7,900 bases of DNA, from the NCBI GenBank assembly GCA_905373295.1, contig CAJPSJ010000082.1, forward strand, positions 1-7,900, written 5' to 3'. A program made the position numbers and the translations under genes. This document shows positions 1-6,033 of this stretch, piece by piece. Source of the DNA: an uncultured Campylobacter sp. Its GTDB lineage: Bacteria; Campylobacterota; Campylobacteria; Campylobacterales; Campylobacteraceae. The notes under the pieces are model-generated. The model saw only the letters and a program-made list of their open reading frames with translations, did not search any database and had not been told where the DNA came from. How positions within the stretch are numbered: position 1 is the stretch's first letter; each line of letters starts with the position of its first letter.

Positions 1-361
1 AAAATCGTAAAAAATTAAAGCGGTCCTGCGCCTGCGGCGTTTTTTTGAATACAAAATTTAAAAGCTCCGTTTTGTTTCTGCCCGCGACGAAGGTTTTTGT
101 GCCTAAATTTGCGATATCTTTGTATTCGAAGCTCTCGGAATTTGCGCCGCGCACGATCGTAAAAGCATCCTCGCCGATCTGCAAATAATTTTTAGCGCCG
201 AGTCTGAGCGCGCAAAAAAACGCGCAAAATGCCGCCACTACGGAAGCGAAAAGCGCCGCGCCGCCAAAGCCCGCATGGTAGCAATATCCGCTAGCGAGCG
301 CCAAAATCGTCGATCCCGCCAGTGTCATCGCTACGGGCTTTTTATTCTCTTTTACTATCAT
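1..361 (-). CDS. Small membrane protein with two N-terminal helices, partial
   Basis: An open frame of 120 codons begins with ATG at 361-359 and runs off the window start without a stop, so the C-terminus is missing. Its ATG overlaps the TGA of the lipoprotein gene (ATGA), and an AGGGA ribosome-binding site lies just upstream inside that gene, so the two are probably translationally coupled. Residues about 10-31 and 34-54 are hydrophobic and form a likely helical hairpin with a very short connecting loop (HAGFGG). The rest (residues 57-120) is soluble-looking with alternating short beta-type segments such as NYLQIGEDAFTIVRG and SFEYKDIANLGTK, reminiscent of bacterial PH-like domains found after two transmembrane helices. 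I do not recognise the family and that resemblance is only by pattern. The coding frame is well supported by length, coupling and plausible protein composition; the function is unknown. Confidence 0.75.
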   Translation of the reverse strand, partial: MIVKENKKPVAMTLAGSTILALASGYCYHAGFGGAALFASVVAAFCAFFCALRLGAKNYLQIGEDAFTIVRGANSESFEYKDIANLGTKTFVAGRNKTELLNFVFKKTPQAQDRFNFLRF

Positions 362-975
362 CTTCCCTGCTTAATCATCTGTCGTATATATTCGTAAATT
401 TTAAAATTTAGCGCATCCATTACCGCGTCTTTAGAGCCCGGATTTTTGATGCTTTGGTAGTTGAGGTTCGTTACGTAGTCCTTCCATGCACCCTTGTTTT
501 TAACGCTTATGTAGAGGCTAATCTGCGAGTCGTAGAAGTAGTCTCTGTAATAATCGTCGTCGTCCCAAGGATCATAACCAAACGGCATCCCCCAGCCCAC
601 GCCCACGCCCGTATATCTGTAATATCTGCCAAAGCCCATACCGAAGCTAAATCTCGGATTATCCCACGATCTGCGCGAAAAATCCGCCTTGCGGAAATAG
701 TTGAGATTGCCGCCGATTTGGACGTTCGCCGCGCTTTTATTTACGACCTTAAATCCGTCCGCACGCAGATGTTGGATCATTACTTGGGTTAAATTTGAAT
801 CCGTCGTCGAGGTGTTGGTAAAATTTACGCTTATGAGCTTATCCTGCGGAAATTCCATAATGTGAAGCGGCTCGGAAGTGCGCACGATACCGCTATTTAC
901 GGGCACATTTTTAGAGCAGCCCGTAAAAATCAAAAACGCCGAAATGACCAAAAAAAGTGAAATTTTATTTTTCAA
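358..975 (-). CDS. TraT-like outer membrane lipoprotein
   Basis: A 205-residue protein with a type II signal peptide: KNK basic start, hydrophobic residues 5-17, then the lipobox FTGC with Cys20 as the lipidation site (Phe at -3 is slightly unusual). It should be an outer-membrane or periplasm-facing lipoprotein. Residues about 45-98 (ISVNFTNTSTTDSNLTQ through GFKVVNKSAANVQIGGNL) resemble by eye the TraT complement-resistance/surface-exclusion family, whose members have NTS-D..L...I...L...GY.VV...A.Y.I.. at this place. The central part, residues about 107-148, is unusual: rich in Gly, Tyr, Phe, Arg and Trp and ending in an acidic DDDDYYRDYF run, where TraT has a glycine-zipper stretch. The start is TTG, because an in-frame TAA lies six codons upstream and AAGGA sits at normal distance. 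It is followed by a coupled membrane protein. The family call is moderate; a serum-resistance role is not shown by the sequence. Confidence 0.85.
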   Translation of the reverse strand: MKNKISLFLVISAFLIFTGCSKNVPVNSGIVRTSEPLHIMEFPQDKLISVNFTNTSTTDSNLTQVMIQHLRADGFKVVNKSAANVQIGGNLNYFRKADFSRRSWDNPRFSFGMGFGRYYRYTGVGVGWGMPFGYDPWDDDDYYRDYFYDSQISLYISVKNKGAWKDYVTNLNYQSIKNPGSKDAVMDALNFKIYEYIRQMIKQGR

Positions 976-990
976 GACGGATCCTTTCGC
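973..990 (-). promoter_or_regulatory. Ribosome-binding site and TTG start of the lipoprotein
   Basis: Reading the minus strand, GCGAAAGGATCCGTC is followed by TTG. The AAAGGA purine run ends about six bases before the TTG. The in-frame TAA just upstream excludes an earlier start, and no in-frame ATG lies within the signal peptide, so TTG is the supported start. Confidence 0.7.
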
Positions 991-1009
991 TTAAGATTTC
1001 AAATCTTAA
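991..1009. repeat. Perfect 9-bp palindrome in the lipoprotein leader
   Basis: TTAAGATTT and AAATCTTAA form a perfect inverted repeat with one central base. It lies between the -10 element (1019-1024) and the ribosome-binding site (starting near 988), so it sits at about +10 to +25 of the transcript. As DNA it is a good operator shape for a dimeric repressor. As RNA it could form an 8-bp, weak AU-rich stem with a 3-base loop directly beside the ribosome-binding site. The binding protein is unknown. Confidence 0.55.
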
Positions 1010-1018
1010 ATTTGAGTG

Positions 1019-1027
1019 ATTGTAGCA
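1019..1027 (-). promoter_or_regulatory. Extended -10 promoter for the lipoprotein unit
   Basis: The minus strand reads TGCTACAAT, matching the extended -10 form TGnTAnAAT that dominates sigma-70 promoters of Campylobacter and Helicobacter. A CTGACA sequence at 1050-1045 is a possible but too distant -35 box (20-base spacer). Upstream DNA is AT-rich. The predicted start point near 1012 gives a leader of about 37 bases that contains the palindrome. Confidence 0.55.
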
Positions 1028-1120
1028 TAAATTTAAAATTTTAATGTCAGCAAGAAGCGATTTTTTGAAATAATCTAGTGGCGAAAGGGCAAGAGCGGAA
1101 TTATTAAATAAAATTTTGCG

Positions 1121-1154
1121 CCGAGCGACCGCTAAATTTAAAGCCGTCGCTCGG
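1121..1154 (-). terminator. GC-rich hairpin with U-rich tail, fdh operon terminator
   Basis: CCGAGCGAC (1154-1146) pairs perfectly with GTCGCTCGG (1129-1121) around a 16-base loop that can add three inner pairs (GCT with AGC). On the minus strand the stem is followed by CGCAAAATTTTATTT, which is T-rich although not an ideal run. It lies about 60 bases after the fdhB stop and before the lipoprotein promoter, so it most likely ends the fdhX-fdhA-fdhB transcript. Confidence 0.6.
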
Positions 1155-1177
1155 TTGAAATTTCTGCGAAAAGAGGC

Positions 1178-1208
1178 GGAATTTTAAACCAAAGGCGTTT
1201 AAAATTCC
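1178..1208 (-). terminator. 12-bp hairpin immediately after fdhB
   Basis: GGAATTTTAAAC (1208-1197) and GTTTAAAATTCC (1189-1178) are perfectly complementary, with a 7-base loop. The stem begins seven bases after the fdhB stop codon. Only a short pyrimidine run (CCTCTTTT) follows. It could be a weak first terminator or a 3' end stabilising structure that acts together with the stronger hairpin downstream. Confidence 0.5.
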
Positions 1209-1214
1209 ACAATC

Positions 1215-1772
1215 TTATAGGCTCACGCCGCGCGTAAGTACGCGCTTGCGATAAACCTCCGAAACTCTGCTCGCGTCGCCCACGATTAGAGCGTTCGTGC
1301 AGCAGATCGCCGCACACATCGGAACCTTACCCTCTGCGATGCGGTTTTGACCATATTTATGTAGCTCTTCGTGCGAAAACGTAGGCTCCGGTCCACCCGC
1401 GCACATAGTGCATTTATCCATCGCGCCTTTAATACCGAAAGCTCCGTCTCTAGGGAATTGCGGAGCGCCGAACGGACACGCGTAGAGGCAATATCCGCAG
1501 CCGATACATTTATCTTTGTCGTGCAAAACGACGCCGTCGGTTCTGATATAGAAGCATTGAACCGGGCAAACCTGCGCACAAGGCGCATCGGTGCAGTGCT
1601 GGCAAGCGATAGAGCTTGAAACCTCCTGCCCCTCTATGCCCTCGTTTAAAGTGATAACCTTGCGCCTATTTATCTGCACGGGAACCTCGTGCGCCGAGCT
1701 GCAGGCTACCTGGCAACCATAGCAAGCGATGCAACGCTCGACGTCGACGTAAAATTTTAATCTTGCCGGCAT
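1215..1772 (-). CDS. fdhB: Formate dehydrogenase iron-sulfur subunit FdhB
   Basis: A 185-residue electron-transfer subunit that passes electrons from FdhA to the membrane cytochrome. Sixteen cysteines are arranged for four [4Fe-4S] clusters: C14/C17/C20/C24, C57/C60/C65/C69, C89/C92/C95/C99 and C121/C124/C153/C157, the layout of the FdnH/HybA/DmsB family. It has no signal peptide, so it should be exported as a passenger of the Tat signal on FdhA. It also lacks the C-terminal transmembrane helix of E. coli FdnH, as expected for the shorter epsilonproteobacterial form. It starts 9 bases after the fdhA stop. The ribosome-binding site AAGGAG overlaps the fdhA TAA, which indicates tight coupling. 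No fdhC (cytochrome b) gene follows in this window, although that is the usual next gene. The family assignment is secure. Confidence 0.95.
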   Translation of the reverse strand: MPARLKFYVDVERCIACYGCQVACSSAHEVPVQINRRKVITLNEGIEGQEVSSSIACQHCTDAPCAQVCPVQCFYIRTDGVVLHDKDKCIGCGYCLYACPFGAPQFPRDGAFGIKGAMDKCTMCAGGPEPTFSHEELHKYGQNRIAEGKVPMCAAICCTNALIVGDASRVSEVYRKRVLTRGVSL

Positions 1773-1781
1773 TTTATCTCC

Positions 1782-4703
1782 TTATGCTCTTTCTAGTCTG
1801 CAAAGACCGGCGTTGAATTCCGAAATTTGCGTATTTATATCAAAGCCGTAGTTGGTAATCGTATTTGAGCTCTCGCCTCTGATATATGGCTTAGTGCCCT
1901 CAGGATAGCGCTCGCTTAGATCCTCGCCCTGGAAAATTCCCGCGAAGTTATACGGCATAACAATACGATCAGGCGTTACGGCGTGCGAATAGATGCACTT
2001 GACTTTGATCTTCGTGCCTTGCGGCGAATGAATCCACATCATCTCACCATCTTTGATACCTTTATCAGCGGCAAGCTTAGGATTTACGTGCGCAAACATC
2101 TCCGGAGTAATCGCTGAAAGATACTTGCTCGTGCGCTCAATCATGCCCGCACCGCTTAAATTTACAAGCCTTAACGAGCTTACGATAGTAGGGAAGTCCT
2201 TGCTCCAATCCTGCTTTTTCTGCTCGGAGATAAATCTCGTAAAGACGCGGAAATTTCGTTTTTGATCCGCAAAGGTCGGATATTTCTCTACCAAATCCCA
2301 TCTAGGCGAGTGGATCGGTTCGCGATGCTTTGGAATTTGATCCGCAAACTGCCAAACCTTGGCTCTGGCTCTTGCGTTTCCGCAAGGACAAATTCCGAAC
2401 TCTCGGCATTTTTTAGCAATGATACCGCTATAATCGGTACTCCATGTAGGCCCCATCTTGGCTTTCTCTTCCTCACTTAGCGTAATGCCTAAAACCTGTT
2501 CGATATTTGCCTTAGTAATTTCTGCATGACCGCCTTGAATTTTTGATCCCGGAAGTGTAATGCTCTCGTCGGCTAGCTGCGAAACGCCGTCGTGTTCTAA
2601 GCCGAAGCGGTTTCTAAATCCCATACCGCCGTCAGCATAAGGCTTAGTTACGTCGTAAAGAATCGGCGTGCCCGGGTGTTGCGTATCCCAGCAAGGCCAT
2701 GGAAGCCCATAGTATTCGCCCTCTACCTCGCCACCTATGCCGCGCAAAGTATCGGGATCAAATAGATGCCAATTTTTCTGTTGTCTGCGAAATCTAGCTG
2801 CGGTACGACCGTTATTTCCAATACTTTGAGTATTGCGTGCGATCTCATCGGTAGCGTCGTCAGGCCAAACAAAATCGTCTTTAACCTGCTTAAGCTCGCC
2901 ATCAACGATGCCCATCTTCATGCCGCGAACGTATTCGTCGTAAAAGCCGAATTTTTTCGCGAATAAAAACATTACCTCCTGATCCTCTTTGCTCTCAAAT
3001 AGAGGCTTAACAATCTGAGTTCTCCACTGGCCGCTGCGGTTTGTAGCGCTTAGATGGCCTTCGCTCTCAAACTGCGTAGCTACCGGCAAAACATAAATTC
3101 CATCCGGTCTATCGTTTAGAATCGCTACTTCGTTTAAGAACGGCTCGGCGACTACCAGCATATCGATCTTGCCTAATGCTTCTTGAGTCTCGCGAACATG
3201 AGCCATAGAAGTAATTCCTGTGCCTTGCACCCAAAGAACGCGGACATTGCCACTACTTAAAACGGGCTCATTTTTCAAAACGCCCTGCCACCATTTAGAT
3301 AGCGAAAAACCTTTTTCGTTGCGCCAGTTTATCACATCTTGCTCGATGCTCGGATCGTAGTGAAAATACTCGGTAAAATTCGTACCAGGCACTTTTTCAC
3401 CCTGCTTTTCGTGCGGCTGCTTAGTAGAGACGGCAAATCTTTTAATAAACTGCTCGTAATCTACGCCCCAGCCCTTGCAGAAGTGCTTCCAAGCGTTATC
3501 GGCTAGCCCGTAATACGCAGGTAAGCTATCGGAGAGATTGCACATATCGGTAGCGCCCTGAACATTATCATGGCCTCTAAGGATGTTGCAGCCGCCGCCC
3601 GGCTTGCCCATATTGCCTAGTATGAGCTGCAAAAGAGCCAAAATTCTAGTATTAGAACTTCCGATCGAGTGCTGTGTAATGCCTAGAGCCCAGCACAGAG
3701 TAGCGGGCTTTGTGGTAGCGAACATCCTCGTAAATTCTATCAGCTCCTCTTCTTTGCAGCCGGTGACATTGGCTACCTCTTTAGGATCCCACTTCTCAGC
3801 TTCGGCTCTAATCTCCTCTACAGCGTAGGTTCTGGTTTTTATTAGCTCCTTATCTTCCCAGCCGTTTTTAAAGATTAGATGCAGCATTCCGTACACAAAC
3901 GCTATATCGGTCCCCGGACGAATTCTAATATACATATCGGCCTTAGCCGCAGTTCTAGTAAAATTTGGATCAACTACAACGATTTTCGCGCCGTTTCTAT
4001 CGCGAGCCTGAAGAGCGTGCTTCATAGCTCCCACTGGATTTGCAACCGCGGAATTCGCACCTATGAAAAGGATCATTTTAGAATTTTTCGCCATATCACC
4101 TACGTGATTTGTCATAGCTCCATAACCCCAAGTATTCGCCACACCGGCGACTGTTGCGCTATGTCAAATTCTGGCTACGTGGTCGTTGCTGTTTGTACCC
4201 CAAAAGGCCGCAAATTTTCTAAAATAATATGCCTGCTCGTTGCAAAATTTAGCCGAGCCCAGAAATACTACGCTGTCCGGGCCATCCTCTTTGCGAACTT
4301 GAAGCATTTTATCGCCGATTTCGTTAACGGCTTGCTCCCAACTTATGCGCTCCCACTTGCCACCAACCTTTTTGAGCGGATATTTAAGACGCATTTTAGA
4401 TTTGGTTAGATCGATTTGATCGATTCCCTTACAGCAGTGACTGCCCTGCGAGATCGGGTGATCTACTGCCATATCTTGGCGAATCCAGGTATTGGTGCTC
4501 TCATCCACTTGAGCCTCGATACCGCAGCCTACGGAACAGATCGAACATATCGTTCGCTTCATAACGGAACCTGGAAATGGGTTTTTGATCTCTTGCTCAG
4601 TAGCGGCTCTTAGCGTATTATTTTCGCCAAACGCAGCTACGCTGCTCGCTCCTAAAGCGGCGAGTTTCAAAAACGATCTCCTTCCGATCGCATTCTCACT
4701 CAT
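1782..4703 (-). CDS. fdhA: Formate dehydrogenase catalytic subunit FdhA, selenocysteine-containing
   Basis: A 973-residue molybdenum or tungsten bis-MGD enzyme that oxidises formate to CO2 on the periplasmic side. Reading through the in-frame TGA at 4166-4164 as selenocysteine gives Sec180 followed by His181, the catalytic Sec-His pair. The two halves are in the same frame without overlap. In order: Tat signal GRRSFLK (residues 7-13); an N-terminal [4Fe-4S] site C53/C56/C60/C90 with Lys92 after it as in FdhF; the Sec loop; GGGCNILRGHDNVQGATD, with Arg376 equivalent to the active-site Arg of FdhF; and a C-terminal molybdopterin-binding domain at about 870-973. An extra cysteine group lies at C766/C772/C774. 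The length fits membrane-bound epsilonproteobacterial FdhA. ATG 4703 is chosen because it gives the Tat signal. Its ribosome-binding site TAGGAG contains the stop codon of the upstream small gene. Ordinary gene finders would split it into 4703-4164 and 4142-1782. Confidence 0.95.
4121..4166 (-). promoter_or_regulatory. UGA selenocysteine codon and SECIS element
   Basis: The UGA occupies 4166-4164. Downstream in the mRNA, UCGCC (4150-4146) pairs with GGCGA (4140-4136) and closes a GGUGU loop (4145-4141). The loop begins 18 bases after the UGA, the same spacing as the GGUCU loop of the E. coli fdhF SECIS as I recall it, and it keeps the leading GGU bound by SelB. The lower stem is less clear by eye, so the outer limit given is approximate. 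SelB-dependent decoding is inferred; selA, selB and selC are not in the window. Confidence 0.8.
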
Positions 4704-4713
4704 GAAAATTCTC

Positions 4714-4911
4714 CTAGTAAGCTACTTTATAGTATTTTTTCCACGCTTCACTCTCCCAGTAAAGCACCTCTTTTTTCGGTGATTTGCCACGAACGGTATC
4801 GCCATAGTCCTGCTCGCTTTTCGCTAGAGCCTGAGACGCGGCAACGCCCACGGCACCTACTGCGCCGATTTTTAGAGATTTTTTAAGAAAATCCCTGCGT
4901 TTGTTCTCCAT
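4714..4911 (-). CDS. fdhX: Formate dehydrogenase-associated small Tat-signal protein (FdhX type)
   Basis: A 65-residue protein with an N-terminal twin-arginine motif, KRRDFLKKS (residues 4-12), a hydrophobic stretch (IGAVGAVGVAA) and an AxA-like site at ALA (28-30). After cleavage only about 35 residues remain, ending KKEVLYWESEAWKKYYKVAY. This matches the small 'formate dehydrogenase region Tat target' family found directly upstream of fdhA in Epsilonproteobacteria, Shewanella and others. Its exact role is not established; a chaperone-like or structural part in Fdh export or assembly is inferred from its constant position. It is the first gene of the fdhX-fdhA-fdhB operon, with ribosome-binding site AAAGGA at good spacing. 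Its TAG stop lies inside the ribosome-binding site of fdhA, 10 bases before that ATG. The gene is easily overlooked because of its size. Confidence 0.88.
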   Translation of the reverse strand: MENKRRDFLKKSLKIGAVGAVGVAASQALAKSEQDYGDTVRGKSPKKEVLYWESEAWKKYYKVAY

Positions 4912-4953
4912 GGTTTTCCTTTGTGAAGAAATCGCTTTAAATCTTTTATTGTA

Positions 4954-4970
4954 GTAACGCCTGTTACAGG
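4954..4970. repeat. Nested inverted repeats in the fdh operon leader
   Basis: Two dyads share bases: GTAAC-gcct-GTTAC (4954-4958 and 4963-4967) and CCTGT-t-ACAGG (4960-4970). They lie 15-20 bases downstream of the candidate -10 box, near the transcription start and before the fdhX ribosome-binding site. The position suits a repressor operator. The two dyads are alternatives as RNA hairpins. Short arms make chance occurrence possible. Confidence 0.4.
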
Positions 4971-4985
4971 ATTTAAGTCTAATGA

Positions 4986-5014
4986 ATTATAACGAAAAGG
5001 CAGTGAGATGGAAA
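4986..5014 (-). promoter_or_regulatory. Promoter of the fdhX-fdhA-fdhB operon
   Basis: A perfect TATAAT lies at 4991-4986 on the minus strand. At 17 bases upstream is TTTCCA (5014-5009), a four-of-six match to the -35 consensus. Upstream DNA to about 5070 is strongly AT-rich and could act as an UP-like element. The leader to the fdhX ATG would be about 70 bases. The region is between the terminator of the upstream unit and fdhX, where a promoter is expected. Confidence 0.6.
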
Positions 5015-5072
5015 TTAAATTTTAAGTTACTTTTTAAATTTTATTTAAAATTCAAAATATAAAGTTCTAACT

Positions 5073-5105
5073 AAAAAACTACTCGCAAAACTCTAGCTTG
5101 CAAGT
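5073..5105 (-). terminator. Rho-independent terminator after the TorD-like gene
   Basis: On the minus strand ACTTGCAA (5105-5098) pairs with TTGCGAGT (5088-5081), including one G-U pair, around a 9-base loop. The stem is followed after two bases by TTTTTT (5078-5073). It lies about 60 bases past the stop at 5164 and separates the accessory gene pair from the structural fdh operon. Confidence 0.6.
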
Positions 5106-5163
5106 TTAAAATTTAACCGAAATTCTGCTTTTGCGTTAAGATTTCCGTTAAAAATTTTATTTA

Positions 5164-6033
5164 TCAATCCAGATTAAAAATATCTTCCGGATTGGTAAAT
5201 TTATTTTGATAGCCGCCTTTTTTGATCGCTTCTTTAACGACGCTACGATCTTTCTTTTGCGGAGCAGCTATAGCTAAAAGCGAGCGTTCTAGCGCAAAAA
5301 AGCTTCTCATTAGTGCGCCTAATGATTTGAAAAAATCCGCCCGCACATGCCCGCACAAAAGCTCGCTAAACTCATCCACAAAGCTGTTGGTGACATTCGT
5401 AAAAAGCTCTAACGCCAGCGCTTCGCCGTCTTGCGCGCCGACGAAATTTTTAGCGTATTGCGAGTTCGCAGCTTTTTTGCCATCCTGCGAGTCTGTAAAA
5501 TTTTTACTGCCATGCGAATCTACAGAATTTTTTCCGTCTTGCGCCGTCAAGCTCGCGCTATTTGTGGAATTTTGCTCGTTTGTCACGGAATTTTGTCCGT
5601 TTAAAACTGCGCTATGTTTTGCAGCCGCGTCGCGCAGTAGAGTTGAATGCAGGTAAAAAATAAATCCCACATAGTCCTCGCACTCTTTGCAAAGCTCCAT
5701 ATTGCGGCGAAATTTACTCTTTTTTAGCACGTCAATTACCGCGACACGCATACGCCCATCGTCGCGCCCCTCGTCGTAGAAGCTCGCACTCATCGGCACG
5801 TTGGCGTATGAAAAATCAAAAAGCACGGAATTTTGCTCGCTTTTAAACGCTGCAAAATCGAATTTCGCCAAATTTTGAAATTCCGCCTCATCGCTAGACA
5901 CGATGGGCGAGCTACATAAAAACTCCAGCTGCTCTTTCCAGCGCTTAAATTTCGCATCCGTTTCATAGAAAAAAAACGGAATCGCGAAAAATTCGTAGTA
6001 GTAGCTTCTTGCTTTGATTAAATTTACATCCAT
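5164..6033 (-). CDS. TorD-family chaperone-like protein with repeat insertion
   Basis: A 289-residue, probably cytoplasmic protein with the character of TorD/DmsD-type redox enzyme maturation chaperones: an all-helical, aromatic-rich N-terminus (ARSYYYEFFAIPFFF, residues 8-22), helices with CKECEDYVGFIFYLHS (115-130), and a C-terminal helical bundle with ELFTNVTNSFVDEF (209-222) and a SFFALERSLL segment (244-253). In this family such proteins bind the Tat signal of the molybdoenzyme until cofactor is loaded, so FdhA is the likely client, as the neighbourhood suggests. Its ATG overlaps the stop of the upstream polyferredoxin (TAATG). Residues about 145-203 are a polar N/S/Q/D/K-rich insertion with 9-residue repeats, absent from the typical compact fold; without it the protein would be about 230 residues, the usual size. 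The family call rests on composition, key segments and context, not on alignment. Confidence 0.85.
   Translation of the reverse strand: MDVNLIKARSYYYEFFAIPFFFYETDAKFKRWKEQLEFLCSSPIVSSDEAEFQNLAKFDFAAFKSEQNSVLFDFSYANVPMSASFYDEGRDDGRMRVAVIDVLKKSKFRRNMELCKECEDYVGFIFYLHSTLLRDAAAKHSAVLNGQNSVTNEQNSTNSASLTAQDGKNSVDSHGSKNFTDSQDGKKAANSQYAKNFVGAQDGEALALELFTNVTNSFVDEFSELLCGHVRADFFKSLGALMRSFFALERSLLAIAAPQKKDRSVVKEAIKKGGYQNKFTNPEDIFNLD
5431..5538 (-). repeat. Four degenerate 27-bp tandem repeats inside the TorD-like gene
   Basis: The translated units are DGKNSVDSH, GSKNFTDSQ, DGKKAANSQ and YAKNFVGAQ (residues 166-201), followed by a partial fifth unit DGE. A more diverged copy, NGQNSVTNE, lies at residues 145-153. 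The shared core is GKN-x-x-x-S-Q. Each unit is 27 bases, so unit gain or loss keeps the frame. Short A6 tracts occur in units one and three. Confidence 0.75.

Noticed and set aside
454..792. A 112-codon open frame on the plus strand opposite the lipoprotein
   Set aside because: Antisense to a convincing lipoprotein gene, with a Val- and Arg-rich translation typical of a shadow frame.
4143..4166. fdhA as a pseudogene with a nonsense mutation
   Set aside because: The UGA sits exactly at the catalytic position, is followed by His and a SECIS-like hairpin, and the frame stays open on both sides.
3879..4409. A 176-codon open frame on the plus strand crossing the UGA region
   Set aside because: It lies wholly antisense to well-supported fdhA codons and its translation has no recognisable domain, so it is a shadow frame.
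5015..5070. AT-rich inverted repeats such as TTTTAAA/TTTAAAA upstream of the fdh promoter
   Set aside because: Low-complexity A/T sequence gives such dyads by chance; at most it is an UP-like element.
5431..5598. CRISPR-like array suggested by regular repeats
   Set aside because: Units are only 27 bases with no spacers, are degenerate, and are in frame within a protein gene.
5222..5656. A 144-codon open frame on the plus strand with SCE/FLPSCES-like repeats
   Set aside because: Its repeats mirror the 27-bp repeats of the opposite TorD-like gene, and there is no independent start signal or family resemblance.
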